Origin: Bacillota bacterium
GTDB taxonomy: Bacteria > Bacillota > Clostridia > Christensenellales > CAG-138
Length of the DNA stretch: 64,000 nucleotides
Assembly: GCA_023390655.1 (NCBI GenBank)
Contig: JAEWCL010000006.1
Coordinates: forward strand, 177,490-241,489
Direction: 5' to 3'
The notes beneath the pieces are model-generated. The model had not been told where the DNA came from. It saw nothing but the letters and a program-made list of their open reading frames with translations, and did no database searches. The translations under genes and the position numbers were made by a program. Each line of letters begins with the position of its first letter. The stretch's first letter is position 1. Of this stretch, positions 32,747-41,226 are shown in pieces.

Positions 32747-34462
32747 ATGTATTTAACGGGCAATCCGGTATCAGGCGGCTACGCGGTGTGCCGCGCATTC
32801 CTGCACATTCCCTTTACCCCTGTGATTGATGACGCCCCGCTGCATCCGGGCGCAGAGGACGCGGCGGTGGAGGATTTTTTCGCATCCCGCGAAACGGCGT
32901 CAAAGGAGCTTGGCGCCATTGCGCAGCGGCTTTCCCAGACGAATCCCGCGCAGGCCGCCATATTTTCCGCCCACCGGGAAATTGTAAACGATATCGGCGC
33001 GGAGGAGGAAATCCTGTTCCGCATCAAAGAGGAGCACAAGCACCCGTCCCGCGCGGTGGAAGAGGCGTTTGAAATGATGGCGCAGATGCTTGCCGATGTG
33101 GACGATCCATTGATCCGCGAGCGTGTTTCCGACATGTACGATGTCAAGCTGCGCCTGCTCCGGTGCCTGGAAGGGCTGCCCGAACGCGATCTGAGCCGGC
33201 TGGAAGAACCTGTGGTGTTGGTGGCACACGATCTCTTTCCCTCCGACACCGCGACGCTTGATCCAAAGCGGGTGCTTGCCATTGTCACCGAAGTGGGCGG
33301 CGCCACCTGCCATACGGCAATTTTAGCGCGCAGCTTTGAAATACCGGCGGTGCTCGGCGTGCCGGGCGCGCTCACGCATATTTCCCACGGCGACCTGCTT
33401 GCGGTGGATGCGGTGAAGGGCGTGGTACTACTTGATCCATCCGAAGAAGAGCAGGCGCAGTTTTTAACATTGCGGGAACGTCACCAAAAGGAACTCGATA
33501 TGCTAAGGAAATACCTGGACCATGCGTCGGAGTTGCTTGACGGCACGCATGTGGAGGTGGAGCTCAACATCGGCTCCGTAGACGAGCAGGAGATCAAGGC
33601 TGCCGCCTATACGGACGGCGTGGGCCTGTTCCGCACGGAATTCCTGTTCCTTGGACGCAAGACGCTGCCGACCGAGGAAGAGCAGTTTATAGCCTATAAG
33701 CGCGTGCTCGAACGGTTCGGGGAGCGGCCTGTCACCATCCGTACGCTCGACGTCGGCGGGGACAAACAGCCCGAGTGTATCCCGATAGCACCCGAGCAAA
33801 ACCCCTTTATGGGCAACCGCGCGCTCCGGCTCTGCTTTGAGCGTCCGGAACTGATGCATACGCAGCTGCGCGCCTGTTTGCGCGCTGGCGTATACGGCAA
33901 CCTGTGGCTGATGTTCCCCATGGTGGGCAGCATGGACGATATAAGGCGCGCAAAGGCGATGGTAACGCGTGCGCAGGAGGAGTTGGAGCGGGAAGGAATT
34001 CCGTTTTCAAGGACCGTAAAAGTGGGTATTATGATAGAAATCCCCTCCATTGCGCTGATGGCAAAGGCAGTGGCGCGGGAGGTGGACTTTGCAAGCATCG
34101 GCACCAACGACCTGACGCAGTATACGCTGGCGGTGGACCGCATGAATCCCGCCGTGGCGCAGTATTACCAGAACTATCATCCGGGTTTGCTTTCTTTGAT
34201 CGGCAGCGTTGCCGAACACTTTGTGGAGGCGGGGAAGCCACTTGCCGTCTGCGGAGAACTGGGTGGGGACCCGCTCGCGGCGGCTGTGCTCATCGGTATG
34301 GGCATAAGGCGTCTGAGCATGGGCAGTTCGTCCGTTGCACGCATTAAGCGGCTGCTGTCGGGCCTGACGGCGCAGAAGGCGGAGGAATTGTTCCATACGG
34401 CGCTTTCCTTCACCACCGCCAATGAAGTGGAGCAATATCTCAAACAGGAAATCGGCGCATAG
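32747..34462 (+). CDS. ptsI: PTS enzyme I (phosphoenolpyruvate-protein phosphotransferase)
   Basis: 571 residues, the family standard. His189 in GGATCHTAILARS is the phospho-acceptor; the usual motif has Ser where this has Cys188. The barrel domain shows GVGLFRTEFLFLGR, VGGDKQPECI, FMGNRALRLC, FASIGTNDLTQYTLAVDR and the active Cys in AVCGELGGDP. It moves phosphate from PEP to HPr. Its place inside a sugar operon suggests a dedicated or co-induced EI. Confidence 0.96.
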   Translation: MYLTGNPVSGGYAVCRAFLHIPFTPVIDDAPLHPGAEDAAVEDFFASRETASKELGAIAQRLSQTNPAQAAIFSAHREIVNDIGAEEEILFRIKEEHKHPSRAVEEAFEMMAQMLADVDDPLIRERVSDMYDVKLRLLRCLEGLPERDLSRLEEPVVLVAHDLFPSDTATLDPKRVLAIVTEVGGATCHTAILARSFEIPAVLGVPGALTHISHGDLLAVDAVKGVVLLDPSEEEQAQFLTLRERHQKELDMLRKYLDHASELLDGTHVEVELNIGSVDEQEIKAAAYTDGVGLFRTEFLFLGRKTLPTEEEQFIAYKRVLERFGERPVTIRTLDVGGDKQPECIPIAPEQNPFMGNRALRLCFERPELMHTQLRACLRAGVYGNLWLMFPMVGSMDDIRRAKAMVTRAQEELEREGIPFSRTVKVGIMIEIPSIALMAKAVAREVDFASIGTNDLTQYTLAVDRMNPAVAQYYQNYHPGLLSLIGSVAEHFVEAGKPLAVCGELGGDPLAAAVLIGMGIRRLSMGSSSVARIKRLLSGLTAQKAEELFHTALSFTTANEVEQYLKQEIGA

Positions 34463-34485
34463 GCTTTAAAAATGGAGGGATGCGT

Positions 34486-34755
34486 ATGTATGTAAAAAAG
34501 ACCACGATCATGAACGCGACCGGGCTGCACGCCCGTCCGGCTGCCGAGTTTGTTGCGGCGGCAGGCAAATTCAAGTCCCGCATCACGCTCAAGCGCATGG
34601 ACAACAACAAGGAAGCAAACGTAAAATCCATTGTATTCGTGCTTTCCCTTGGCCTTGCAAAAGGCACGGAGGTGGAGATTGCGGCCATTGGCGAAGATGA
34701 GGCGGAAGCCGTGGAGACGCTCGTTAATCTCATCGAAACCGGCCTGAGCGATTAA
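34486..34755 (+). CDS. ptsH: PTS phosphocarrier protein HPr
   Basis: 89 residues from the ATG at 34486 (GGAGGG six nt upstream; the ATG at 34480 is too close to the RBS). His15 lies in ATGLHARPA, the EI phosphorylation site. KSIVFVLSLGLAKG retains the Ser that aligns with regulatory Ser46, so HPr kinase control is possible. Order ptsI-ptsH is the reverse of the common ptsHI. Confidence 0.96.
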   Translation: MYVKKTTIMNATGLHARPAAEFVAAAGKFKSRITLKRMDNNKEANVKSIVFVLSLGLAKGTEVEIAAIGEDEAEAVETLVNLIETGLSD

Positions 34756-34771
34756 TCCTTTTTGTATGGTT

Positions 34772-34822
34772 CATCCCAAAAACGGCGGCATTGCCTGCTG
34801 CCGTTTTGGGATGTTTATTTTT
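34772..34822 (+). terminator. Terminator of the mtl-pts operon
   Basis: A 14-bp stem (CATCCCAAAA then CGGC, paired with GCCG then TTTTGGGATG; one bulge) is followed by TTTATTTTTT. Confidence 0.9.
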
Positions 34823-34939
34823 TGGCGCAACGGGAGGCCGGTATCTTTCCGCCACCGGGATTGACGGGACACAGCGCCGGTTTCTATAATCAGCATAGTG
34901 CAAAACATATGGGTTCTATTATGAAGTGAGGGGTAGCAT

Positions 34940-35752
34940 ATGCAACAAGACATTCAAGAACGATTGCGGCGAATTCTGATGAGCGTCTCCCAAATGGAAG
35001 AGGTTGCGGCGATCGGCCAGACAGGGGATATCCGCGAACTTCCCAAGCCAGGGGAAAGCGATATTGACCTGTTTTTATATGTCACGCGCATGCCGTCTGA
35101 AGATGCGCGGATGCGGGCGTACCAAAGGAACGGCGCGGAAGAGATTCACCTGACAGCCTGCGAAGGCGGCAACTGGGGTACAGGGGACGCCATGCGTATC
35201 TGCGGCGTGGAGACGATGCTGATGTACTTTACCCTGAAGGAGACAGAAGAAAATTTGGAGGAAATCCTTTGCGGCAAACTGCCTGACAGGGTGGGGGATT
35301 ACTACCCCATCGGACGCTGCGCTGCCATGTTGCAGATGCACATTCATTATGACAGGACGCAGTTTTTATCCGGATGGCAGCAGCGGCTTTCCCAGTATCC
35401 GGAGCCGCTTGCAAAACTGCTTGCCGTACATCACGGCGCGCTGACCAACGACACGGAGGACTTTGGCCGCGCCCTGAGAAGGAAAGACACACTGTTTTAT
35501 CATTTTGCGCTTGAGATCGCGTTGGATCATTTTCTGCAGGCCATCTTTGCGCTCAACCGCACGTTCTTCCCAAGCCGCAAGCGGACAGCGCAATATCTCG
35601 CCGGTTTTTCTTATCGGCCGGAGCGTTGCCATGAACGGATGTGTGAGGCCGTACGCCTGGGCGGAGACCCGGAGCGTTTGACCGACTCTTATGCCATCTG
35701 GCGGGCGCTCACGCAGGAACTCGACGCGTTGATTGAAAGGTATATCGGGTAA
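34940..35752 (+). CDS. Nucleotidyltransferase-like protein with helical C-terminal domain (DUF4037-like)
   Basis: 270 residues. The N-terminal part has GQTGDIRELPKPGESDIDLFLYV, in pieces GESDIDLFLYV, the paired acidic residues of the polymerase-beta nucleotidyltransferase fold. A helical domain follows with ALEIALDHFLQAIFALNRTFFPSRKR read as separate helices. The layout recalls DUF4037-type proteins of unknown substrate. It stands alone between two terminators. Substrate cannot be predicted. Confidence 0.75.
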   Translation: MQQDIQERLRRILMSVSQMEEVAAIGQTGDIRELPKPGESDIDLFLYVTRMPSEDARMRAYQRNGAEEIHLTACEGGNWGTGDAMRICGVETMLMYFTLKETEENLEEILCGKLPDRVGDYYPIGRCAAMLQMHIHYDRTQFLSGWQQRLSQYPEPLAKLLAVHHGALTNDTEDFGRALRRKDTLFYHFALEIALDHFLQAIFALNRTFFPSRKRTAQYLAGFSYRPERCHERMCEAVRLGGDPERLTDSYAIWRALTQELDALIERYIG

Positions 35753-35756
35753 AGAA

Positions 35757-35785
35757 AAACAGGCGGAGAACCGCCTGTTTGTTTC
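35757..35785. terminator. Bidirectional terminator
   Basis: AAACAGGCGG/CCGCCTGTTT with a 4-nt loop; T-runs follow on both strands. It serves the plus-strand nucleotidyltransferase-like gene and the end of the minus-strand aromatic operon. Confidence 0.88.
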
Positions 35786-35792
35786 TAGAGGA

Positions 35793-36986
35793 TTATGCCG
35801 CTTCGGTATGCCCTAAAGTCTGCGGCCGTCCCCCGAGGCCCACGATTGCAGCGGCAAGAAGCGCCGTGCAGCTTACGATGAGCATCATATTGCCAACCCC
35901 TGCTGCCTGCGCAATCGCACCGTCGATATAATTGCCAAACGCCGCGCCCAGTCCTGAACCCAATGCGCTGAAAATGAGGTAGGAGGTGGAAAGATAGCTT
36001 GCGTCCACATACAGCAGGATGTAATCCACAATCGACATGACAAACAGGGCAAAGGACACGCTGTTGAGCGTTGTGATCAGGATTGCCGCCTGATAGCTCG
36101 GCGCAAGGCCAAGAAGCATGCACTTGATAAAGTAGAATACGAATGCCGCCGCAACAAGCAGGTGCGGCGGCAAATTCCATTTTGTTTTGACGCGGCGGTA
36201 GAGCAGCATCACGGGAATTTCAGACATGGCCTGCACAAACATCCCCAGACCGATGTGCGCGTCCGTGCCGCCAAGCTCCGCAATGCGCAGCGCAAGGAAG
36301 CCGTCCGAAGCTGAGATGCAGATGATGCCGACAAAATACGTGAGCACCAGCGCCACATAGGGGCGGTTGGAAAACAGATACCGGACGCCGTCCTTGAGTT
36401 TCCGTTCCGGCGCATCCGTGAGCTTGCGCTGCGGGTTTGGAATGCCGCACGCAGCCCATACCATCACAAGATACGCGAGCGCAAGGATCCCGATGCCGGG
36501 CTTTGCGCCAAAGTGGTCCATCACAAAACCAAAACCCACTGCGACAAATGCAAACATCATCGAGCCGCCGCTGCGCGTGATGCCGTAATTGAGATCATAT
36601 CCTTCACTGATGAGGCGCATGGCCCAGGAATCCACAAAGCTGACCATGGAGGAGATGGTCATGGAGATGCCGATGATGCCAAGCTGCGCAAGGAACTTTT
36701 GGCCCTCCGAGCATACAAGAAGCGTAAAAAAAAGGCACCCTGCTGCGATCGCTGCAAGGACAGTCTGGCGGGAGTACGAATATTTATCGTGCAGATACCC
36801 CCACAAGGGCTTGGCAGACATGTTGGCAAGCGCCGCAAGTGTGAGCGCCAGGCCGATCTCCATCGGCCCATATTGAAAACGCATGAGCACGGGGGAGATA
36901 AAACTCGCGCCAACACAACAAACGGCGGCCATCACCGCCTGCAAAATAAAAAAACGCGCGTTCAGATCCATCTTTGACCGAAGCAC
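35793..36986 (-). CDS. MFS transporter, LacY-like group
   Basis: 397 residues with about 12 TM helices. The start is a GTG with AGGGAG eight nt upstream; an ATG five codons later lacks an RBS. Between TM2 and TM3 the loop KPLWGYLHDKYSYSRQ is a variant of the MFS motif. It follows the metallo-hydrolase gene by 35 nt and ends at the bidirectional terminator, so it is probably the last gene of the aromatic operon. It might export or import an aromatic compound; specificity is unknown. Confidence 0.88.
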   Translation of the reverse strand: MLRSKMDLNARFFILQAVMAAVCCVGASFISPVLMRFQYGPMEIGLALTLAALANMSAKPLWGYLHDKYSYSRQTVLAAIAAGCLFFTLLVCSEGQKFLAQLGIIGISMTISSMVSFVDSWAMRLISEGYDLNYGITRSGGSMMFAFVAVGFGFVMDHFGAKPGIGILALAYLVMVWAACGIPNPQRKLTDAPERKLKDGVRYLFSNRPYVALVLTYFVGIICISASDGFLALRIAELGGTDAHIGLGMFVQAMSEIPVMLLYRRVKTKWNLPPHLLVAAAFVFYFIKCMLLGLAPSYQAAILITTLNSVSFALFVMSIVDYILLYVDASYLSTSYLIFSALGSGLGAAFGNYIDGAIAQAAGVGNMMLIVSCTALLAAAIVGLGGRPQTLGHTEAA

Positions 36987-37021
36987 ACAGTCTGCTCCCT
37001 TCCGTCAGTTCGCTACAAAAA

Positions 37022-37744
37022 TCAGGATACCGGAGTGATTGTACCATGCGGCTGGGGCCTCGTCCATAGGCCGCCGTGGCAGCAGGCGATTGTAGGGACA
37101 GAAGAATACGTATGCAGCAGCAGGGAAAGCGATGCCTCGGCCTGCGGCAGGTTTTCCGCAAATTCCGGGTTGGCGGTGATCAGCGCGCCATTTTCCACAA
37201 CCGCAGCGTCCCCGGCGGCGATCATGCCAAGGGAGTTAGACAAAAGCGCGCAATGCCCCGCGGTATGCCCGGGCGTATGCAGCACAGTAATGCCGCCGCA
37301 TACGGGCAATGTATCCCCGTCCTGCACGAGGCGGTCTGGGGAGACGGGCTCCACGGTGCGCAGGTAGTCCATAAACGCTAGGCCGCCTGCCTGCAGGTCC
37401 TCCGGAAGCGTCTGCTGGAGGGCTTTTGCCTGACCTAGGTGCAATGGCTCCTTCGTACCGTCTACATACGGCGCTTCGAGCGCATGGGTCACAATCTGGA
37501 TGTGCGGGAACCGCCGCTTGCATTCGGCGGCTGTCCCCATATGGTCGTGATCGTGGTGGGTCAGAAACAGATGTGTCAGGCGGTCCATCGTAAGCCCTGC
37601 CGTCTCGAACGCTCTGAGCAGCGCGGGAAATGCGCCCGGGCAGCCGCAATCGGCAAGGAGCATGGAAGCCTCGTCGAAAAACACAACGGGATGGATGCTT
37701 CCTTCCCCAAAGGGCAGGGATAATGCAACAAAAGACGGCGGCAT
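37022..37744 (-). CDS. Metallo-beta-lactamase-fold hydrolase
   Basis: 240 residues. The zinc motif is LFLTHHDHDHMGTA, with a second His in LHTPGHTAGHCALL and an Asp in AAGDAAVVENG. This is the hydrolase II (glyoxalase-like) subfamily of broad function. It starts 18 nt after the aroE-aroK fusion with RBS AAGGAG, hence likely cotranscribed with aromatic amino acid genes. No specific substrate can be given. Confidence 0.9.
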   Translation of the reverse strand: MPPSFVALSLPFGEGSIHPVVFFDEASMLLADCGCPGAFPALLRAFETAGLTMDRLTHLFLTHHDHDHMGTAAECKRRFPHIQIVTHALEAPYVDGTKEPLHLGQAKALQQTLPEDLQAGGLAFMDYLRTVEPVSPDRLVQDGDTLPVCGGITVLHTPGHTAGHCALLSNSLGMIAAGDAAVVENGALITANPEFAENLPQAEASLSLLLHTYSSVPTIACCHGGLWTRPQPHGTITPVS

Positions 37745-37761
37745 CGGTTCTATGCTCCTTT

Positions 37762-38973
37762 TTAAAACGATTGCAGGATAGCGGCTACCGCGTCCGCCAC
37801 GGTGCCGGAGTTCTCAACCACCGCATCGGCAAACGCGCGGTACACGGGCGCACGTTTTTCGTACATGGCGGTGAGGTTTTTTGAGAGCGGCCTGCCGTTC
37901 GTGGGAAGAAGTCCAAGCGCCCGCTCAATGTAAATGATATGCCCGTTTTGCTTGAGCAGCGTCCGGTTGTCTTTGAACATGGGCGCGCCGCCGCCGGTGG
38001 CGATGATGCGTCCGCCCTCGCAGGAGGCATCCGCGATTGCCGCTTCCTCGTGCGCGCGAAAACCGGCTTCGCCTTCCAGATCAAAAATACTGGGGATGGA
38101 CATGCCCGCTTCGCGCTCCACTACGGCATCGGTATCCCAAAACGCGCGCCCGGTATGCGCGGCAAGCTTTTTGCCGATCTCCGTCTTACCCGCGCCCGGC
38201 ATGCCGACAAGCACGAGGTTGGAAAGCTCCTTCATCAGGAACGTCGTGATTTCCTCAATGCGCTCGCGCGGGATGCGCCGCTGGGAAAACTGTTCAGCCG
38301 CGGCGTGCGCCTGGGCGACAAGCATGGGAAGGCCGCCTTCGGCCTTGATGCCGCGCTCCCTTGCAGCAAGTATGAGGCGGGTGCGCAACGGATTGTATAC
38401 CACATCCAGCAGGCCCTTGAGGTTCTCAAAGAGGTCAAGCGATACCGGGCAGCCCAAAAGCTCCGGATACATGCCCACAGGCGTGGTGTTGACGAGGATG
38501 TCCGCGTCCGCATGCGCTGCAATATTCTGGTAGTTGGTTTCTCCCTGGCGCGAGACGACGACGATCTCCCTTGCGCCCGCATCCTGTGCGGCGACGTACA
38601 CCGTGCGCGAGGTGCCCCCGGAACCAAGGATGACCACCTTTTGATCGGACAGGGTGAGGCCCGCGCGCTGCACCAAGTGCAAAAATCCGTCGTAATCCGT
38701 ATTGTGCCCGATAATGCGGCGGTTTTTGTCATAGATCAACGTATTGACGCTGCCGATACGCTGTGCTTCCCCCGTTAGAGCCGCACAGTACTTCATGACC
38801 TCCACCTTGTAGGGGATGGTTACGTTCAGGCCGCCGATCTCGCGGTTCAACAAAAACTCCGGCAGTTTGTCGGGGGTGAGCGGATAGAGCGCGTACTCAT
38901 AATCCGAAAGCATGTTGTGGATTGCGGGCGAGTGGCTGTGCGCAAGCCTGCCGCCGATGAGTCCGTATTTCAT
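37762..38973 (-). CDS. aroE-aroK: Bifunctional shikimate dehydrogenase-shikimate kinase
   Basis: 403 residues from the ATG at 38973 (MKYGLIGGRLAHSHSP, the family start); a GTG five codons earlier is possible. Residues 1-255 are AroE: IPYKVEVMKY with catalytic Lys, NTDYDGF with catalytic Asp, and the NADP loop GSGGTSRTV. From about 245 the kinase begins: Walker A GMPGAGKTEIGKK, DTDAVVEREAG and TGGGAPM. It would carry out two consecutive steps, dehydroshikimate to shikimate-3-phosphate. Fusions of these two are uncommon outside a few lineages. The linker is short (about 12 residues). Confidence 0.94.
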   Translation of the reverse strand: MKYGLIGGRLAHSHSPAIHNMLSDYEYALYPLTPDKLPEFLLNREIGGLNVTIPYKVEVMKYCAALTGEAQRIGSVNTLIYDKNRRIIGHNTDYDGFLHLVQRAGLTLSDQKVVILGSGGTSRTVYVAAQDAGAREIVVVSRQGETNYQNIAAHADADILVNTTPVGMYPELLGCPVSLDLFENLKGLLDVVYNPLRTRLILAARERGIKAEGGLPMLVAQAHAAAEQFSQRRIPRERIEEITTFLMKELSNLVLVGMPGAGKTEIGKKLAAHTGRAFWDTDAVVEREAGMSIPSIFDLEGEAGFRAHEEAAIADASCEGGRIIATGGGAPMFKDNRTLLKQNGHIIYIERALGLLPTNGRPLSKNLTAMYEKRAPVYRAFADAVVENSGTVADAVAAILQSF

Positions 38974-38974
38974 A

Positions 38975-40117
38975 TCAGTAAATCTCACTGTAGCTGCCTA
39001 AAAAGGCAAAGTGCGGGTTGGTCTGTGAGAATTCCTCCAGGAGATCCATCACAGCGGGCGTCCATACGGAAGCCTCCAGGTCGAGATAGAATAAAAATTC
39101 AAAGGCGCTGCTCCAGATGGGGCGGCTTTCGAGCTTTGTGAGGTTCAGCCCGAGTACGGAGAACTTTGAGATCATGCTGTAAAGAGAGCCGGGCTTGTGC
39201 GGCACGGAAAGCATAAGGCTGATTTTGTTGGCGCCGGGATAGATCGCCGGGGCACGCTTGATGCAGATAAACCGCGTGTAGTTGTTTGCGTTGTTCTGCA
39301 CGCCCTCTTTGAGGATATTCAGGTTGTAGAGCTTTGCGCAGTCGGGCGAGGAAATGCACGCAAGGTCGGTCCTTTCGGATTGTGCCACCGTCTGCGCGGC
39401 GATGGCGGTATTTTTTGCAGCCGTCACCTTCACGCCCGGGAACTGGTCAAAGAGATTGCTGCACTGGTCGAGCGCGTACTCGTGCGAGCAGATTTCCTTG
39501 ATGTCCGAAAGCTTGGTGCCGGGCTTCGCCATGAGAAAATGGTTCACATGCAACCTGACGCTGCGCACGATGGAGAATTCAAACTTGTGCAAAAGGTCGT
39601 ATACGCCGTTGACGGAGCCGGAAGAGCTGTTTTCAATGGGCAGCACGCCATACTCGCACAGACCGCTCTGCACGGCTTGGAAGACCCCCTCAAACGTGCG
39701 GAAATACATGATGTCGGACGCGGAGAAGAGCTTGTCACACGCAAGCTGGGAGTAGGCGCCCTCCACGCCCTGGCAGGCCACAACGCCGGAAACAGGGAAT
39801 GTGGCGTCTATCGGCATCTGCGCCGCCTGCAGCATCTGTGTCAGCGCGCCGCTCTTTGTCATCAGCCGCTGCTGGTAGGAGCGGCTCATTTCAAACAGGC
39901 TCGAAAACAGCAGCCGTGCGTACGCGCCCATTTCGTCCCCCGCCAGGCGGGAAACGCGCAGCATCACTTCTCGCTCGCGCGCTTTGTTGAGGATGGGAAG
40001 ATCGTGCTGCTCCTTGTAGAGCGCTACCTCGCGGGAAAGCTCCATGCGCTCCCGAAACAGGTTGATCAGGCTGTCGTCCACCTCGTCGATCCGTGTTCTG
40101 ATTTCGTTAAGGTCCAT
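38975..40117 (-). CDS. pheA: Bifunctional chorismate mutase-prephenate dehydratase
   Basis: 380 residues. An AroQ mutase domain (1-85: IRTRIDEVDDSLINLF) is followed by the dehydratase domain (about 108-285) opening with QGVEGAYSQLA and containing ENSSSGSVNGVYDLL, and an ACT domain (295-370) with the ESRP phenylalanine-binding motif (LTKLESRPIW). It converts chorismate to phenylpyruvate and should be feedback-inhibited by Phe. One nt separates it from aroE-aroK. RBS AAAAGGAG. Confidence 0.96.
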   Translation of the reverse strand: MDLNEIRTRIDEVDDSLINLFRERMELSREVALYKEQHDLPILNKAREREVMLRVSRLAGDEMGAYARLLFSSLFEMSRSYQQRLMTKSGALTQMLQAAQMPIDATFPVSGVVACQGVEGAYSQLACDKLFSASDIMYFRTFEGVFQAVQSGLCEYGVLPIENSSSGSVNGVYDLLHKFEFSIVRSVRLHVNHFLMAKPGTKLSDIKEICSHEYALDQCSNLFDQFPGVKVTAAKNTAIAAQTVAQSERTDLACISSPDCAKLYNLNILKEGVQNNANNYTRFICIKRAPAIYPGANKISLMLSVPHKPGSLYSMISKFSVLGLNLTKLESRPIWSSAFEFLFYLDLEASVWTPAVMDLLEEFSQTNPHFAFLGSYSEIY

Positions 40118-40149
40118 CTTCGAAACGCTCCTTTTATATAAAAATGAAA

Positions 40150-41226
40150 TTACAGCATCATATCGAGCAGCACGCAGGCGGCGGCGGCTTCCACCACAGG
40201 TACCGCGCGGGGAACAATACAGGGATCATGCCGCCCGCTGATCACAAGCTCCACCGTAGAGCGGCTATCCATATCCGCGCTTTGCTGCGGCTTCCCAATA
40301 GAAGGGGTGGGCTTGAACGCCACCCGGAACAGGAGCGGCATGCCGGACGAGATGCCGCCTAAGATGCCGCCGTGGTTGTTGGAGCGCGGTGAAACCTGCC
40401 CGTCCGCCACCATATAAGGATCGTTGTTCTGAGACCCCCTTAAGGCGGCGGCCCCGAACCCAAGTCCAAATTCCACGCCCTTGACGGCCGGAATGCCGAA
40501 GAGCACCGGCGCAAGCCTGCTTTCAATCCCGCCAAACATGCCGCGGCCCAAAGCGCCCGCAGTAAGGCCAAGCACGCCGCATTCCACAATGCCGCCAACG
40601 GAGTCGGCCTCTTTTGCCGCATCCGCCACCGCATTTCGCATGCGCGCGCCCGCATCCGCGTCAAGCGCCGGAAATTCTGCCGCGCCGGAAGACAACAGGG
40701 TCTCTTTCGTAACGGCGGCGGGATCATAGGGGGTGTCCGCAATGCCTGCGATGGAGAAAATATGCGCACCGATCGTAATACCCTTGCGGGCAAGAATTTG
40801 CGTTGCAATGCCGCCCGCAATGCACAATGGGGCGGTCAGCCGGCCGGAAAAATGCCCGCCGCCGCGTAGATCAATTGCGGTGCCGTCCCGCAGCATGGCA
40901 GCAAAATCAGCATGGCCGGGGCGGGGAACGCGCGCAAGGTTTTTATAATCCGCAGAGTGCGCATTGGTGTTTTCGATCACGGCGCAGATGGGCGCGCCGC
41001 AAGTGACGCCGTCCACAATGCCGGAAAGGAACTGCGGTTCATCCGCTTCTTTGCGTTTGGTGGCATAGGCCGCGCGGCCCGGCGCGCGGCGCTGTAAAAA
41101 GGCACGCAGCGTGGATAGATCAATCCGTTCCCCGGCAGGCAGGCCGTCTATCACAACGCCGATCGCCGTACCATGGGACTGGCCGAAAATATTTACGCGC
41201 ATGCGTTCTCCAAAACTAGACGACAT
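40150..41226 (-). CDS. aroC: Chorismate synthase
   Basis: 358 residues from ATG 41226 (MSSSFGERMRVNIFGQSHG, the usual family start), which lies in the last codons of aroA (11-nt overlap). FMN-binding motifs: FGQSHGTAIG, the arginine-rich RRAPGR, RPGHADF and the C-terminal RSNNHGGILGGISSG. It makes chorismate from EPSP. A longer start 33 nt upstream has no support. Confidence 0.97.
   Translation of the reverse strand: MSSSFGERMRVNIFGQSHGTAIGVVIDGLPAGERIDLSTLRAFLQRRAPGRAAYATKRKEADEPQFLSGIVDGVTCGAPICAVIENTNAHSADYKNLARVPRPGHADFAAMLRDGTAIDLRGGGHFSGRLTAPLCIAGGIATQILARKGITIGAHIFSIAGIADTPYDPAAVTKETLLSSGAAEFPALDADAGARMRNAVADAAKEADSVGGIVECGVLGLTAGALGRGMFGGIESRLAPVLFGIPAVKGVEFGLGFGAAALRGSQNNDPYMVADGQVSPRSNNHGGILGGISSGMPLLFRVAFKPTPSIGKPQQSADMDSRSTVELVISGRHDPCIVPRAVPVVEAAAACVLLDMML

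Noticed and set aside
39197..40141. Plus-strand frame of 314 codons over pheA
   Set aside because: Shadow of a gene with all expected pheA motifs on the minus strand.
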